Below are positions 1-8,915 of a DNA stretch of 64,000 nucleotides, one piece after another; within the stretch, counting starts at the first letter, position 1, and each line of letters begins with the position of its first letter. Origin of the DNA: F1-120-MAGs238 sp964484185 (GTDB taxonomy: Bacteria > Planctomycetota > Phycisphaerae > Phycisphaerales > UBA1924); the NCBI GenBank assembly GCA_964484185.1, contig CAZAEQ010000005.1:62001-126000 (forward strand), written 5' to 3'. Below the pieces are notes generated by a model. It searched no databases and was not told the DNA's origin. It worked only from the letters and a program-made list of their open reading frames with translations. A program made the position numbers and the translations under genes.

Positions 1-114
1 AATGGCGACATCGGAGGGGATGAGGTCGAGGGCGGCGGGAAGGTCGGCGCGGGCGATAGAGGCGAGGCCGGCGAAGGCAACGATGGCGATTGTCTGGAAG
101 CTGCGCGTGAACAT
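1..114 (-). CDS. N-terminal fragment of a secreted protein, function unknown
   Basis: Reading the minus strand from an ATG at 114 gives 38 codons without a stop up to the window edge. The protein starts with a short basic stretch (Arg4), then a hydrophobic segment rich in Ala, Ile and Val, and an Ala-Arg-Ala-Asp boundary near residue 23 that looks like a signal peptidase I site. The rest lies outside the window, so the function cannot be named. It is divergent from the thioredoxin gene. The intervening 359 bp holds a set of short direct repeats. Confidence 0.6.
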   Translation of the reverse strand, partial: MFTRSFQTIAIVAFAGLASIARADLPAALDLIPSDVAI

Positions 115-473
115 TCGGGGATGATCCTTATATATGTGGCCCATTGGGCCTGAGTTTTGGACAGGTGATTATTCGGCGTTTTAGCTAGGCAGTACACAGG
201 GGTACAAGGGCGTACACAGGGTACATCAGGAGGTATTCGGTAAATGGAAATGTGAATTCCGCGCGAGGGCGAGTGTAGAGCGTGATTTTTGCGTTTGCTG
301 TCCGTTTGGAAGATTCAAGGAAACTGATGTCGGCGGGTGACATCTAATGGAGGATTGGGCTGACGAAAGGCTGGGGGCGGCTAAAGTGTCCCCCTTGAGG
401 TCTGATGGACGGGCTTTGAGCAATGGAATGACAGCACTGGCAATTGGAACGCCAAGATAAAAAGTGAGGACTC
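115..473. promoter_or_regulatory. Divergent intergenic region with 10-bp-spaced direct repeats
   Basis: This 359-bp stretch separates two divergent genes. It holds four imperfect copies of GTACACAGG starting at 192, 202, 212 and 221, so almost exactly one helical turn apart. It also holds a GGCCCA/TGGGCC inverted repeat at 137-149 close to the minus-strand gene. Open frames here are shadows without credible starts. The same-face spacing suggests binding of a repeated or cooperative regulator, which is inference only. Confidence 0.4.
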
Positions 474-803
474 ATGGCAGGTGCAAACACGCTTCAATTC
501 ACGGATTCGAACTTTGACGCAGAGGTATTGAAGTCGACACAGCCGGTGCTGGTGGATTTCTGGGCCGAGTGGTGCCAGCCCTGCCGCATCCTCGGGCCGA
601 CGATCGATGCGATCGCGACTGATTTTGCGGGCAAGGCCAAGATCGGGAAGCTGGATACCGATGGGAATCAGCAAGTGGCCGTGCAGTTTGGAATTACTGC
701 GATTCCGACAGTGATCATTTTCAAGAATGGCCAGCAGGTGAAACGGTTCACGGGGATCGCGCGGAAAGAAGATATTGCAGCGGCGATTAATGCTGCAATG
801 TAA
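474..803 (+). CDS. trxA: Thioredoxin
   Basis: The 109-residue product has the usual size of a stand-alone thioredoxin and acts as a cytoplasmic dithiol-disulfide reductant. The active site is Trp-Cys34-Gln-Pro-Cys37, with the cis-proline of the substrate groove at Pro78 in AIPTV. Standard thioredoxin has WCGPC. The Gly-to-Gln change in the middle is a natural variant that may shift redox potential. There is no signal peptide, so a cytoplasmic role is expected. A GAGGA Shine-Dalgarno lies just before the ATG. A Gfo/Idh oxidoreductase gene follows 37 bp later on the same strand and may be cotranscribed. Confidence 0.95.
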   Translation: MAGANTLQFTDSNFDAEVLKSTQPVLVDFWAEWCQPCRILGPTIDAIATDFAGKAKIGKLDTDGNQQVAVQFGITAIPTVIIFKNGQQVKRFTGIARKEDIAAAINAAM

Positions 804-840
804 GAGTCGGCAGGGGTAACGCGCAGATTGAACTTGGGGG

Positions 841-1896
841 ATGCTGATGAACAAGAAGATCCGCTGCGGTGTGGTTGGTGTTGGCCGCATGGGGCAGCAT
901 CATGCGCGTGTGTATCACCAGTTGGACGAATGTGAACTGGTGGGCGTGGTCGATGCGAATGAGGATCGGCGCGAGAGCCTTGCGGATCGGTTTTCGTGCA
1001 AGGGATTTTCGACGGTGCAGGAACTGCTGGCGGCAGGAGTAGAAGCGGTTTCGATCGCGGTTCCAACTACTGCGCACTACGTGACTGCCAAGCCTTTACT
1101 TGAGGCGAAGGTTGCGTGCCTGATTGAGAAGCCGCTGGCGGAAGATGTTGATACCGCGCGGAAGTTGAAGGATTTGTCGGAGAAGTATGGCGCGACGCTG
1201 ATGGTCGGGCATATTGAGCGGTTCAATCCGATCATGCGGGCGATGCAGCGGGCAACTGCGCTGGGCCAGCCGGTGGTGCCGCGGTTTATTGAAGTTACTC
1301 GGGTGAGTCCCATGAGCTTTCGCTCGGTGGATGTGAGCGTGATCATGGACATGATGATTCACGATCTGGATGTGGTGCTGATGCTGATGGGCGGGACAGA
1401 GCCCGATGATGTGCAGGCGTGCGGCGTTGCGGTGGTGACTGAGCATGAAGACATTTGTTCAGCGCGATTGACGTGGAAGCGCGCGGGCGGCACATGCGTG
1501 GCGAATATTACTTCGAGCCGGCTTGCGCTCAAGACCGAGCGCGTGACGCGAATCACGGGCGAAAATGCGTATATCAAGATTGATTACGCCGCGAAAAAGG
1601 GCACGATGATTCGGCGCGTGGCCAATGAATCGCAATTGAGCGAAGTGAGAGATCAGCTTCGAAGCGGCGCGGATCTGACGAATTTGAAGTGGTCGGAACT
1701 GGTGAATATCGAACCGATCACGCTCGAGGGCGATGAAGAAGGCGAGCCGATTGTGGCCGAGATTCAGGCGTTTTTGGAAGCTGTAAAGACGGGGAACCGG
1801 CCACCGATTGATGCCGAGGCCGGGTTTATCAATGTGAGGACCGCACAGCGGATTATCGAGGCGAGTCGGGCGACGATGGGCGTGGGGCGGTATTGA
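841..1896 (+). CDS. Gfo/Idh/MocA family NAD(P)-dependent oxidoreductase
   Basis: This 351-residue protein has the family's N-terminal Rossmann fold, with GVGRMG at residues 13-18, and the catalytic-domain signature Glu-Lys-Pro at 96-98. The C-terminal half matches the alpha/beta substrate domain, with the conserved His-Asp pair of the MIHDLD segment around residue 175. Family members oxidise or reduce sugars, inositols or sugar acids. The exact substrate cannot be read from the sequence. ATG codons at 841 and 847 are both possible starts, and a G-rich Shine-Dalgarno precedes 841. Its end overlaps the end of the convergent L,D-transpeptidase gene by 44 bp. Confidence 0.9.
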   Translation: MLMNKKIRCGVVGVGRMGQHHARVYHQLDECELVGVVDANEDRRESLADRFSCKGFSTVQELLAAGVEAVSIAVPTTAHYVTAKPLLEAKVACLIEKPLAEDVDTARKLKDLSEKYGATLMVGHIERFNPIMRAMQRATALGQPVVPRFIEVTRVSPMSFRSVDVSVIMDMMIHDLDVVLMLMGGTEPDDVQACGVAVVTEHEDICSARLTWKRAGGTCVANITSSRLALKTERVTRITGENAYIKIDYAAKKGTMIRRVANESQLSEVRDQLRSGADLTNLKWSELVNIEPITLEGDEEGEPIVAEIQAFLEAVKTGNRPPIDAEAGFINVRTAQRIIEASRATMGVGRY

Positions 1897-2875
1897 TTTG
1901 AGATCTGCTTGATTCGTAGATCTCGACGACCGTGTCGAGCTTCACTGCATGCGCGAGACGAGTCGCCTCCCAGTTGTAAAGACGGAAGCAGCCGTGGCTG
2001 CCGGTTTTTCCGATGTCCTGAGGGCGAACGGTTCCGTGCAAGCCGTAGCTGGGGAGATCGAGGCCGAGCCAGGCGGAACCAACTGGCGTGCGCGGGCCGG
2101 GCGCGATCTTCAGTTTGCCAGTCACATTGGTGATTTCGGGCCAGTCTTTGGGATCGAACGTGTAATCGGGATCGGTGACGATGGTCTGAAAATGAAAAGT
2201 ACCGAGCGGGCGTTTTTCCGGTTCCGCCGCGATTGAGCAGTGCGTGAGATAGATGTGTTCATTCACTGAATCAAACCCCAGGACGATCTGCTCTTTGAGA
2301 TTTATTTCAATGCGAGTGATCTGCGGCAGCGGCCGCGTGGGGACATCTGGGATGATGATTTCATCGCCGGCGGTGAGCGAATTGATATCGATGGTGGGAT
2401 TGATAAGCTGAAGCAGTTCGGCGGTGCACCAGCCGCGTTCGCAGAGGAGTTCAGTGAGATCGGCGTAGCCAGAGACACTGAGGAGGGCACGCTCGTTCCA
2501 ATCTTGCGGGATGGGGCCGGTGATGAGTTCGAGGTCGGTGTTCGTGATCAGGACAGCGCGGGTCCAGGAGGCGGTCGAATCGGCGTTGAAGTACTTCGCG
2601 GCGTCGGGACCTTTTGCACGCTGGAAGTGATCGAGGGCGAGCTTGGTTTTGCGACCAGGTTTGCCATCGATAAGTCCGGGTGAGAAATTAGCGCGGGCGA
2701 GGAGCGTCTGCGTACGTGCGGCGAGCAGACGGGCGTTCTGGGGCGATGGCGCGGTTTTGAGGGACTGGCTGTTGGGTGTGGCATCGCTTGCCGCGAGAGT
2801 CTGGGCGATGACGGACTGGTGCGAGCAGGCGAGACACAAGGCAACGCAGATGTGGAAAACTGAGCGGGGGAGCAT
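1853..2875 (-). CDS. Secreted L,D-transpeptidase (YkuD domain) with N-terminal peptidoglycan-binding-like region
   Basis: The 340-residue product starts with a signal peptide ending near AQT (about residue 26). A region with LIDGKPGRKTKLALDHFQ resembles a peptidoglycan-binding domain, and a LysM-like stretch follows around residues 140-170. The C-terminal YkuD domain carries the signature HGT at about 280 and SHGCFRL with catalytic Cys296. Such enzymes form 3-3 cross-links in peptidoglycan or attach proteins to it in the periplasm. Its presence agrees with a peptidoglycan wall in this lineage. The gene is convergent with the oxidoreductase, overlapping its last 44 bp, and divergent from the esterase lipoprotein gene. 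Confidence 0.9.
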   Translation of the reverse strand: MLPRSVFHICVALCLACSHQSVIAQTLAASDATPNSQSLKTAPSPQNARLLAARTQTLLARANFSPGLIDGKPGRKTKLALDHFQRAKGPDAAKYFNADSTASWTRAVLITNTDLELITGPIPQDWNERALLSVSGYADLTELLCERGWCTAELLQLINPTIDINSLTAGDEIIIPDVPTRPLPQITRIEINLKEQIVLGFDSVNEHIYLTHCSIAAEPEKRPLGTFHFQTIVTDPDYTFDPKDWPEITNVTGKLKIAPGPRTPVGSAWLGLDLPSYGLHGTVRPQDIGKTGSHGCFRLYNWEATRLAHAVKLDTVVEIYESSRSQINTAPRPSSPDSPR

Positions 2876-2954
2876 GAACTAAATATCGGCTGGCTGCATG
2901 AACGAGCATGCAACTTTGGTGACGTAGTGTTGTCGACTTTTCAGGAGGACTGGT

Positions 2955-3707
2955 ATGCTGAAGTTTGGGCTGCTTATGTGCGTTCTTGCGCTGGGAATGC
3001 TTGCGGGTTGTCAGGGAGTTGAACGCAAATCTGGGGGAACAACGATGGAGCGGGGAGTCTTGCTGCGGAGCGTGAATGTCGGAGGAGTTGAGCGGAAATA
3101 TGCTGTGTATGTGCCGCGGGAATATGACGCGGCCAAGGCGTGGCCGGTGATTGTGTTTTTGAACGGGATGGGTGAGTGTGGAGAAGATGGGCAGAAGCAG
3201 CTGGCAGTGGGGCTGATGCCGGCGGTTTTGGCTAATTCCGCGGCGTGGCAGTTCATCGTGGTGTGCCCGCAGAAGCCGGTTCCCAAGACACAGTGGATTG
3301 ATCATGATGATCTGGTGATGGCGACACTGGCAATGACGAAGAAAGAGTTTAGCGTTGACGATAATCGGGTGTATCTGTCAGGACTCTCGCAGGGCGGCGC
3401 GGGGACGTGGGCGATTGGTGCGCGGCATGCGGATGTGTTTGCAGCGCTGGCACCGATCTGCGGGTATGGGGAATTCACTGAAGCGGAAGCGGGTGCGCTC
3501 AAGGGAATGCCGATCTGGGCATTTCACGGTGGGAAGGATGATGTGGTTCCGCCGCGGAAGTCGGAGATTTTGATTGAGAGTGTGATAGCGGTCGGTGGCA
3601 CACCAAAGCTGACAATTTTTCCCAACGCGAACCACAACTCATGGGATGAGGCGTATCGGACGCAGAAGTTGGGCGAGTGGTTCTTGAAACAACAGAAGAC
3701 TAAATGA
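2955..3707 (+). CDS. Lipoprotein alpha/beta-hydrolase (carboxylesterase / PHB-depolymerase-like)
   Basis: The 250-residue product begins with a lipoprotein signal whose lipobox LAGC places the lipidated cysteine at residue 19. The body is an alpha/beta hydrolase with the nucleophile elbow GLSQGG, an acidic residue in the GGKDDVVPP segment and a late histidine in ANHNSWDE, giving a Ser-Asp-His triad. Secreted carboxylesterases, feruloyl esterases and polyhydroxybutyrate depolymerase-like proteins have this arrangement. The substrate is unknown. A TCAGGAGG Shine-Dalgarno sits upstream of the ATG. The 3' end overlaps the convergent gene by 8 bp. Confidence 0.85.
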   Translation: MLKFGLLMCVLALGMLAGCQGVERKSGGTTMERGVLLRSVNVGGVERKYAVYVPREYDAAKAWPVIVFLNGMGECGEDGQKQLAVGLMPAVLANSAAWQFIVVCPQKPVPKTQWIDHDDLVMATLAMTKKEFSVDDNRVYLSGLSQGGAGTWAIGARHADVFAALAPICGYGEFTEAEAGALKGMPIWAFHGGKDDVVPPRKSEILIESVIAVGGTPKLTIFPNANHNSWDEAYRTQKLGEWFLKQQKTK

Positions 3708-4974
3708 GTTTTTCGAGTGCGGCGAGAGTTGCATCGACTTCTTCGATGCTGTTGTAGTGAGCCAGAGAGATGCGGACGACGCCTTCGACGGGGTCAATCT
3801 TCAGTTGTTCGCAGAGGCGCGGGGAGTAGAAGCTGCCAGAGCGGATGCCGAAGCCTTGAGCGTTCATGGCCTTGGCGATTTCGGAACTGGGGCGAGTTTT
3901 GCTGGTGAAACTGGCGATGCAGACGCGGCGTTCGTCGACGGCAATCGGACCGATGATTTCTACTGATGAGTGGGAGGAGAGGAAGGAGACGATCCGGCGC
4001 ATGAGCGTATCTTCGAGTTTGGCCATTGTGCCAAAGGCGCGCTTGAAGATTGATGAGTCCAGCGGCAACGTGGTAGCCTGCGGCGTATCGGCCATGAAGC
4101 AGACGTAAGGCCAGAGAGCGTTAATCATCGAGCAGCCTTCGGAAGAGCAGCCGCCAACTTCCCACTTTGCAGGCATATTGGTGCGGGGGATGAAGTAATG
4201 GTTGGGCCCAGTGAGTTTTTCGAGCACTTCGCGGCGGCCAAAAAGCGCAGCCATGTGTGGACCAAAAACCTTGTAGGTGCTGTAGACATACCAATCGCAG
4301 CCAAATGCGGCGACATCGGGCGCGTGGTGGGGGGCGTAGGCAACGCCGTCGACCAGGGCCTGCGCCCCAGCTTCGTGACAGATGCGAGTGATTTCTTTTG
4401 GATCGTAGATCTCACCGAGGATATTGGACACCTGCGGGAAGGCGACCAGAAGTGTGCTCGACGAAAGGAGTTTTTTCAGTGTCGAGAGCAGCGGGCGCGG
4501 CGTGCCATCGGCATCGATTTCGACGGGCCATTCCTTGACGATAAAACCGCGATTGGCGAGTTTCATCCATGGGCCGACGTTGGCTTCGTGGCCAAATGTG
4601 CCGATGATAATTTCGTTTCTTGAACCGAGCGTGCCCGCCGCTTTGGCATCAGCGAACGCGCTGGCAAGTGTGTAGCAGAGGGCGGTGCTGGATGAACCGA
4701 GGATGACTTCGCCAATTCCCTGGCCCACGCGGCCGCCATCTGGGCCCGCGGCGTTGAGGTAGTACTTCACAACTTCGTGTGCGCGGCGGATGGTTTCGGT
4801 TGAGCGGACACTAGCCGGGTAAGCAGCGCCGGTGGAAACAAAGCTGGTAGTAAGGAATTCGCGAACGGCGTCGATGACCAAGTCTGGAAGCTGCGAGCCG
4901 CCGGCGTTGTCGAGGTAGACCGTGTCGCGGCCGAGGGCGGGGAAACGGGACCGGATTTCCTGGATTGTGGGCAT
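3700..4974 (-). CDS. Cysteine-desulfurase-like class V aminotransferase
   Basis: The 424-residue PLP enzyme resembles the cysteine desulfurase-like (SufS/CsdA-related) subgroup. It opens with RFPALGRDTVYLDNAGG, and the presumed PLP lysine lies in the YSTYKVFGPHMA segment. The ATG at 4974 fits the family start; an upstream ATG at 5004 would add ten unlikely residues overlapping a terminator hairpin. Related proteins act on cysteine or similar amino acids, but no sulfur-cluster (suf/isc) partner is nearby, so a role in Fe-S assembly is not supported by context. It is one of three class V PLP enzymes in this window. Confidence 0.85.
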   Translation of the reverse strand: MPTIQEIRSRFPALGRDTVYLDNAGGSQLPDLVIDAVREFLTTSFVSTGAAYPASVRSTETIRRAHEVVKYYLNAAGPDGGRVGQGIGEVILGSSSTALCYTLASAFADAKAAGTLGSRNEIIIGTFGHEANVGPWMKLANRGFIVKEWPVEIDADGTPRPLLSTLKKLLSSSTLLVAFPQVSNILGEIYDPKEITRICHEAGAQALVDGVAYAPHHAPDVAAFGCDWYVYSTYKVFGPHMAALFGRREVLEKLTGPNHYFIPRTNMPAKWEVGGCSSEGCSMINALWPYVCFMADTPQATTLPLDSSIFKRAFGTMAKLEDTLMRRIVSFLSSHSSVEIIGPIAVDERRVCIASFTSKTRPSSEIAKAMNAQGFGIRSGSFYSPRLCEQLKIDPVEGVVRISLAHYNSIEEVDATLAALEKLI

Positions 4975-5001
4975 GAGACGAGGGTAGGACAAAAAAAGAA
5001 A

Positions 5002-5027
5002 CACGCCGCGGTTTGAGACGCGGCGTG
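5002..5027 (-). terminator. Rho-independent terminator of the ANTAR regulator transcript
   Basis: A perfect 9-bp GC-rich stem (CACGCCGCG with CGCGGCGTG) around an 8-nt loop is followed, on the minus strand, by a T-rich run (complement of 4991-5000). It lies 20 bp after the stop of the response regulator and just before the start of the next minus-strand gene. Confidence 0.85.
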
Positions 5028-5046
5028 CTTTGTTACGAGGCAGTGT

Positions 5047-5712
5047 TCAGGTTTCGGAAGGGCTGGAGGCAGCATGTTCGCGGAGAACGTGCTGAGCAAT
5101 TTCCAGGAGCGGACGACGGGTGTCGCGGGCGCTCTTCTGCAGCCAGCGCATCGCATCTGGCTCGGTCATGCTCCGGTGGGATACGAGGATCCACTTGGCC
5201 TGTTCGATGAACTTGCGTTCTTCGAGTTTGCGTTCCGCGGTATCAGCGCGGCGGGCATTATGCAGGAAGTTGAGGAAGTTGGCCCAGCCGACTTCGATGG
5301 CGACGCGGACCTGTTCGCGGCTGGCGGGCTTAATGAGGTATCCAAAAACTCCGGCTTCGACTGCGCCCTGAAGTGATGCATCATCTGAATACGCGCTGAC
5401 AATGACGACAGGGATACAGAAGTCGTCGAAAATCTGACGGGCGGTGGCGATTCCATCGACCTTGGGCATGCGGATGTCCAGGAGTGCGATGTCAGGACGA
5501 GCGGTTTCGGCAAGCTTGATGGCATCTTCGCCGTTAACGGCTGGACCGACAGTTGTAAAGCCAAGCTCAGCGAGCGCGAGCGTGAGTTGCAGTGAAACCA
5601 AGTGCTCATCGTCAGCGACCAGTATCCGCGTAGGGCGGACTGGCATGCGTTCTGGATCTGGCCAAGAACGGCGGGTAACTGTCTCGAAGTTATTTGGAAG
5701 TACTGGATTCAC
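5047..5712 (-). CDS. Response regulator with ANTAR RNA-binding output domain
   Basis: The 221-residue protein has a receiver domain (about residues 27-145) with the acidic pocket ADDE, phospho-acceptor Asp79 in LLDIRMP, and Lys128 in YLIKP. A linker helix and a C-terminal ANTAR domain (about 155-215, with KFIEQAKWILV and the spaced aromatic/Ala pattern) follow. ANTAR regulators such as AmiR, NasR and EutV bind paired hairpins in nascent RNA and prevent termination. The GTG start at 5712 has a strong GGAGGAG Shine-Dalgarno seven bases upstream. It lies 58 bp downstream of a PAS histidine kinase, its likely partner. RNA targets are not identified in this window. Confidence 0.92.
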   Translation of the reverse strand: MNPVLPNNFETVTRRSWPDPERMPVRPTRILVADDEHLVSLQLTLALAELGFTTVGPAVNGEDAIKLAETARPDIALLDIRMPKVDGIATARQIFDDFCIPVVIVSAYSDDASLQGAVEAGVFGYLIKPASREQVRVAIEVGWANFLNFLHNARRADTAERKLEERKFIEQAKWILVSHRSMTEPDAMRWLQKSARDTRRPLLEIAQHVLREHAASSPSET

Positions 5713-5770
5713 CCTTCAACTCCTCCTTTTCCCATGCGCGCGTAGTCGTGATAGCGGGTCTGATTCAATC

Positions 5771-7819
5771 TTAGACCACTTTTTGCTGGTTGGTCAGTTC
5801 CGCGACAAGGTAACAACTCCACAGACCGTTACTCTTTTCGAACCGAACAGAACCACCCAAGTCGGTCTTTGCGAAACCCTCAATCAGAGCAATACCAACG
5901 CCCGACCCTGGTTGGGGTATTGTAACAGGGCTGGCGGGAACTTTCTCGTGCCACTCCATTTCCAAAGTTGATTTGGAATTGTCCTTGAAATTTGTGCCCT
6001 CAGTCCATTTTAAACTGATGGTTCCCACAGGTGTGGTCAATGCACCATGTTTGAGACTATTAGTGACAAGCTCCTGGACGATCATTGCAAGTGCTGCGGC
6101 CTGGGGCGCTGAGACCAGGAGACTTGGGCCATTGATCGTGACCCGACCAATCGCATCCTCTGGTACAAGTGACAGCCGCAGAGTTTCGAACAGAGTCTTG
6201 ATGCCCACATCGCCGCCGCCAGCGCGGGAAATCGTCTCGTGGACCTGCTTCATGGCGGAAATCTGGCCGCGGAGAGTTCGTGCAAGGTCTTGGGTCGAGC
6301 GGTCGGTGCGCTCATACAGGCTGACCAGACCGATAAGGCTTGCAAGATTGTTGCGCACGCGATGGTCGAGCTCTCTTCGCAGAGATTTCTCTCGCTCGAG
6401 TAGTTCAAGTTGCCTTTGCAATGAGGCAAAGAGGTCGTCGCGTGATTGTTTGGTCTGCGTGATGTCAGTGACAAAGCCGACATACCCGGTGACTTTTCCC
6501 TCGGCGTCTTTCACCGGGTTACTTGCACCTATGAGATGGGAGACCTGACCCGATGGGGCTTTGAATCGATACTCGCCCCGGAAATCGCCGTTGCCCTGGA
6601 TTGCGTTGTTCCATTCCTGAAAAACTCGATTGCGGTCATCGGGATGAATCGCATTTGCCCAGCCTTTACCGGCGGCCTCGCGCGGCGACAGGCCTGCAAG
6701 TCTGCACCAGTGGTTGTTGACATAGAGACAGTTTCCGGCCGCATCGGTGTGAAAGATCCCTACCGGTGCGATTGAGGCCAGGGAATCAAAGCGCGTTGAG
6801 AGTTCCGAGGCAAAAGATTCTGCGGCGTGCCGATCGGAAATATCCTTCATGAAACAGTGGCTGCCGGGAAGCTCCTGGCTTTCGCCCCTCCGGCGCACCA
6901 GAGTGAGGCGCTGAAAGAAAATGGTGCCATTGCGACGGACTCCGCGCAGCTCGCATTCGGCCTTGCCCAGCGATTTCAGGTCTCGAAGCGCCTGATCGAG
7001 AATGGGCTGATCAGGCGGATGCACCGCCTGACTCAGTGGCCGGCCGACCAATTGATCTGGTTCAGCGCCGAGTGCGGCGGCGAATGCATTGTTGATGGAC
7101 ACGAAGCAGCAAGTGCTATCGAGCATGGAAATGCCCTCGAGGGCATTTTCGAGTGCATCGTTTAGTTCGCGCAGGCGCGTGTCTTTGTCGTGTTGCTCCG
7201 TGACATCGATGCAGGAACTGATGCTGCCGAGAAACCTGTCGGGGGTGCTCATGCGCGGGGCGCAGCGATCGTGCATCCACCGATAGACGCCATCATGGCG
7301 TCGAAGGCGATAATCGATCGCGTAAGGTGCGCGGGTTCGCAGATGCTCGGCAAGTGCGAGCACACACCTCTGCCGATCTTCCTCGTGTATGGACGCAAGC
7401 CAGCCGTCCGCGAGGGACACTTCCATCGAGCGACCAGTAAACGTCAGCCAGGGCGTGTTGAAAAAAGTCGCCTTGCCCTTCTGGTCGGTCACACGCATGA
7501 ACATGGGTTCGGAACTGACGAGGTTCCGCAATTCCGCTTCGCTTTCACGCAGGGATTCAGTTTCGATGGCTCTTTTTGCCGCGGCTCTCCGGGCGGTTAA
7601 GAGCATCGAGGCTCCGAGAGAGGCGAGAATTGTATTGGCCAGCCAGAGTGCAGGTTCAATCACAAGCACTGTCTGGTTCTGTTCTGGAAAACTCCGCTGC
7701 TTTACAATTGCGGCCGCGAGCGACAACACTGAGCAGAAAATCAGAAGTATCAGCACCAGGATCAGGCGGCGCAGGGCGACGCTGTTGATTCCATCTGTGC
7801 TGATAATGATTGGGCCCAT
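5771..7819 (-). CDS. Membrane-anchored PAS-domain sensor histidine kinase (HisKA_2 type)
   Basis: The 682-residue protein starts with two hydrophobic segments (about residues 16-40 and 53-77), leaving little periplasmic part. Three PAS domains follow (about 90-215, 220-340, 345-470). The phosphotransfer motif DHRVRNN, with its histidine, marks the HisKA_2 family rather than classical HisKA. The C-terminal ATPase has the N-box QELVTNSLKHGA and a late glycine-rich segment GSGVGIALI. HisKA_2 kinases are commonly paired with ANTAR or stand-alone receivers, which fits the ANTAR gene directly downstream. The PAS set suggests sensing of a cytoplasmic ligand, redox state or gas; the signal is unknown. 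Confidence 0.92.
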   Translation of the reverse strand: MGPIIISTDGINSVALRRLILVLILLIFCSVLSLAAAIVKQRSFPEQNQTVLVIEPALWLANTILASLGASMLLTARRAAAKRAIETESLRESEAELRNLVSSEPMFMRVTDQKGKATFFNTPWLTFTGRSMEVSLADGWLASIHEEDRQRCVLALAEHLRTRAPYAIDYRLRRHDGVYRWMHDRCAPRMSTPDRFLGSISSCIDVTEQHDKDTRLRELNDALENALEGISMLDSTCCFVSINNAFAAALGAEPDQLVGRPLSQAVHPPDQPILDQALRDLKSLGKAECELRGVRRNGTIFFQRLTLVRRRGESQELPGSHCFMKDISDRHAAESFASELSTRFDSLASIAPVGIFHTDAAGNCLYVNNHWCRLAGLSPREAAGKGWANAIHPDDRNRVFQEWNNAIQGNGDFRGEYRFKAPSGQVSHLIGASNPVKDAEGKVTGYVGFVTDITQTKQSRDDLFASLQRQLELLEREKSLRRELDHRVRNNLASLIGLVSLYERTDRSTQDLARTLRGQISAMKQVHETISRAGGGDVGIKTLFETLRLSLVPEDAIGRVTINGPSLLVSAPQAAALAMIVQELVTNSLKHGALTTPVGTISLKWTEGTNFKDNSKSTLEMEWHEKVPASPVTIPQPGSGVGIALIEGFAKTDLGGSVRFEKSNGLWSCYLVAELTNQQKVV

Positions 7820-7943
7820 GCGGTGCTCGGTTCAACGCTGCAAACATCAGGCCCGCTCGTCCGGAGAGAGTCGGATGGCAGGGCCGCTACATGCGATTCA
7901 TTGAGCATAGCACAAATGAGCAGGGTTGTGAAGGCAGGTCGCT

Positions 7944-8915
7944 CTATGCGCGAACCATGCGAAGCACTTCCGCAGGGTTGAGCTTGCGGGCCTGCTCCTG
8001 GATTTTCGGCATGACTGTCTGATAGACATTTTCCGCGGCGGTGGTCTGCTTCTTGAAGGCGCTTTGAAGATCAATAGAGGAGAGTTTCCTGCCTCCGGCG
8101 TAGTACTGACGTGCGACCTGGCCAAGCGCGTAGGTCGAGCCGAAGGTGAACGCGACGCTCGTGCCCTTTGTCGCGACAGTTTCGAGCGTGCGACCGAGGG
8201 TCTTGCCGAGCAGGCCGCCGACACCCTTTTCAATGACACCTCCGAGCAGCTTGCGGGCGAAACTCTCAACGAATTGAGAGGCTGCGCCAACGCCAACAGT
8301 CATGAGAAAGTCTTTGATGTGACCAGAATCGAGTTCGTAGCCATACTTTTTGCCAATGCTGTACACCATTTTCATCTGTAGGGGGATGATCGCGGCAGTT
8401 GCAATCCCTTGCGGGAGAAGTTCGATCGCAGCGTTCAGGATGGAGTAGTTCAGGATCGAGTCGTCTAGCTCCTGCTCGTTGATGGAAGGACGAGATGGTG
8501 CGGCAACTCCTGGTATTGGCGGGGGCGAAGAGACGGGCGAGTCAGCGATTAAATCCGCATTGGTCAAGGTCTCAGAAGCCTCAGCGGCGCCGATGCGAAG
8601 ATGTGTCGCGAGATTGCCAAGGAACACTTTCTCTGCCGCAGTGGTCGCGCCATCCGCATCGCATGTTGTGACCGCAGTCTCATACGCGAGCGTGCGCATT
8701 TCAGGGGTTGAAAGCTCCTTGGCTTCCTGCTCAACTGTGGACGTGCCCAGGAAGACCCGTTGATACGCGGCGGCGTACGACTGCCCGCCATCGGCATTGC
8801 CGAGCGAGGCTGCAATTCCCTGCAGGCGGGCGCGTTCAGTGTCGTTGGGAATTCCATCGGCCATGGCGGCCATAAGGCTGATGGCAAGGACTGCTTCGCG
8901 TTCACGCTGGTTCAT
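7944..8915 (-). CDS. TerB-like / DUF697 domain protein
   Basis: The 323-residue protein has an N-terminal helical domain (about 1-130) resembling TerB/DjlA, with MADGIPNDTERARL matching the typical acidic helix. A Pro/Ser-rich linker (about 131-150) follows. The C-terminal part (about 155-290) resembles DUF697/YcjF, a membrane-associated helical domain with Gly-rich stretches such as LLGGVIEKGVGGLLGKTLG. The function is not established; related proteins are linked to stress responses and membrane association. A GAGGA Shine-Dalgarno precedes the ATG. It is divergent from no neighbour and may stand alone. Confidence 0.75.
   Translation of the reverse strand: MNQREREAVLAISLMAAMADGIPNDTERARLQGIAASLGNADGGQSYAAAYQRVFLGTSTVEQEAKELSTPEMRTLAYETAVTTCDADGATTAAEKVFLGNLATHLRIGAAEASETLTNADLIADSPVSSPPPIPGVAAPSRPSINEQELDDSILNYSILNAAIELLPQGIATAAIIPLQMKMVYSIGKKYGYELDSGHIKDFLMTVGVGAASQFVESFARKLLGGVIEKGVGGLLGKTLGRTLETVATKGTSVAFTFGSTYALGQVARQYYAGGRKLSSIDLQSAFKKQTTAAENVYQTVMPKIQEQARKLNPAEVLRMVRA

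Noticed and set aside
228..255. Tiny leader peptide after AGGAGGT (Met-Glu-Met-stop)
   Set aside because: Three codons only and no downstream gene that would need a leader.
381..890. A 169-codon minus-strand frame across trxA
   Set aside because: It is the shadow of trxA and the start of the oxidoreductase gene and has no domain.
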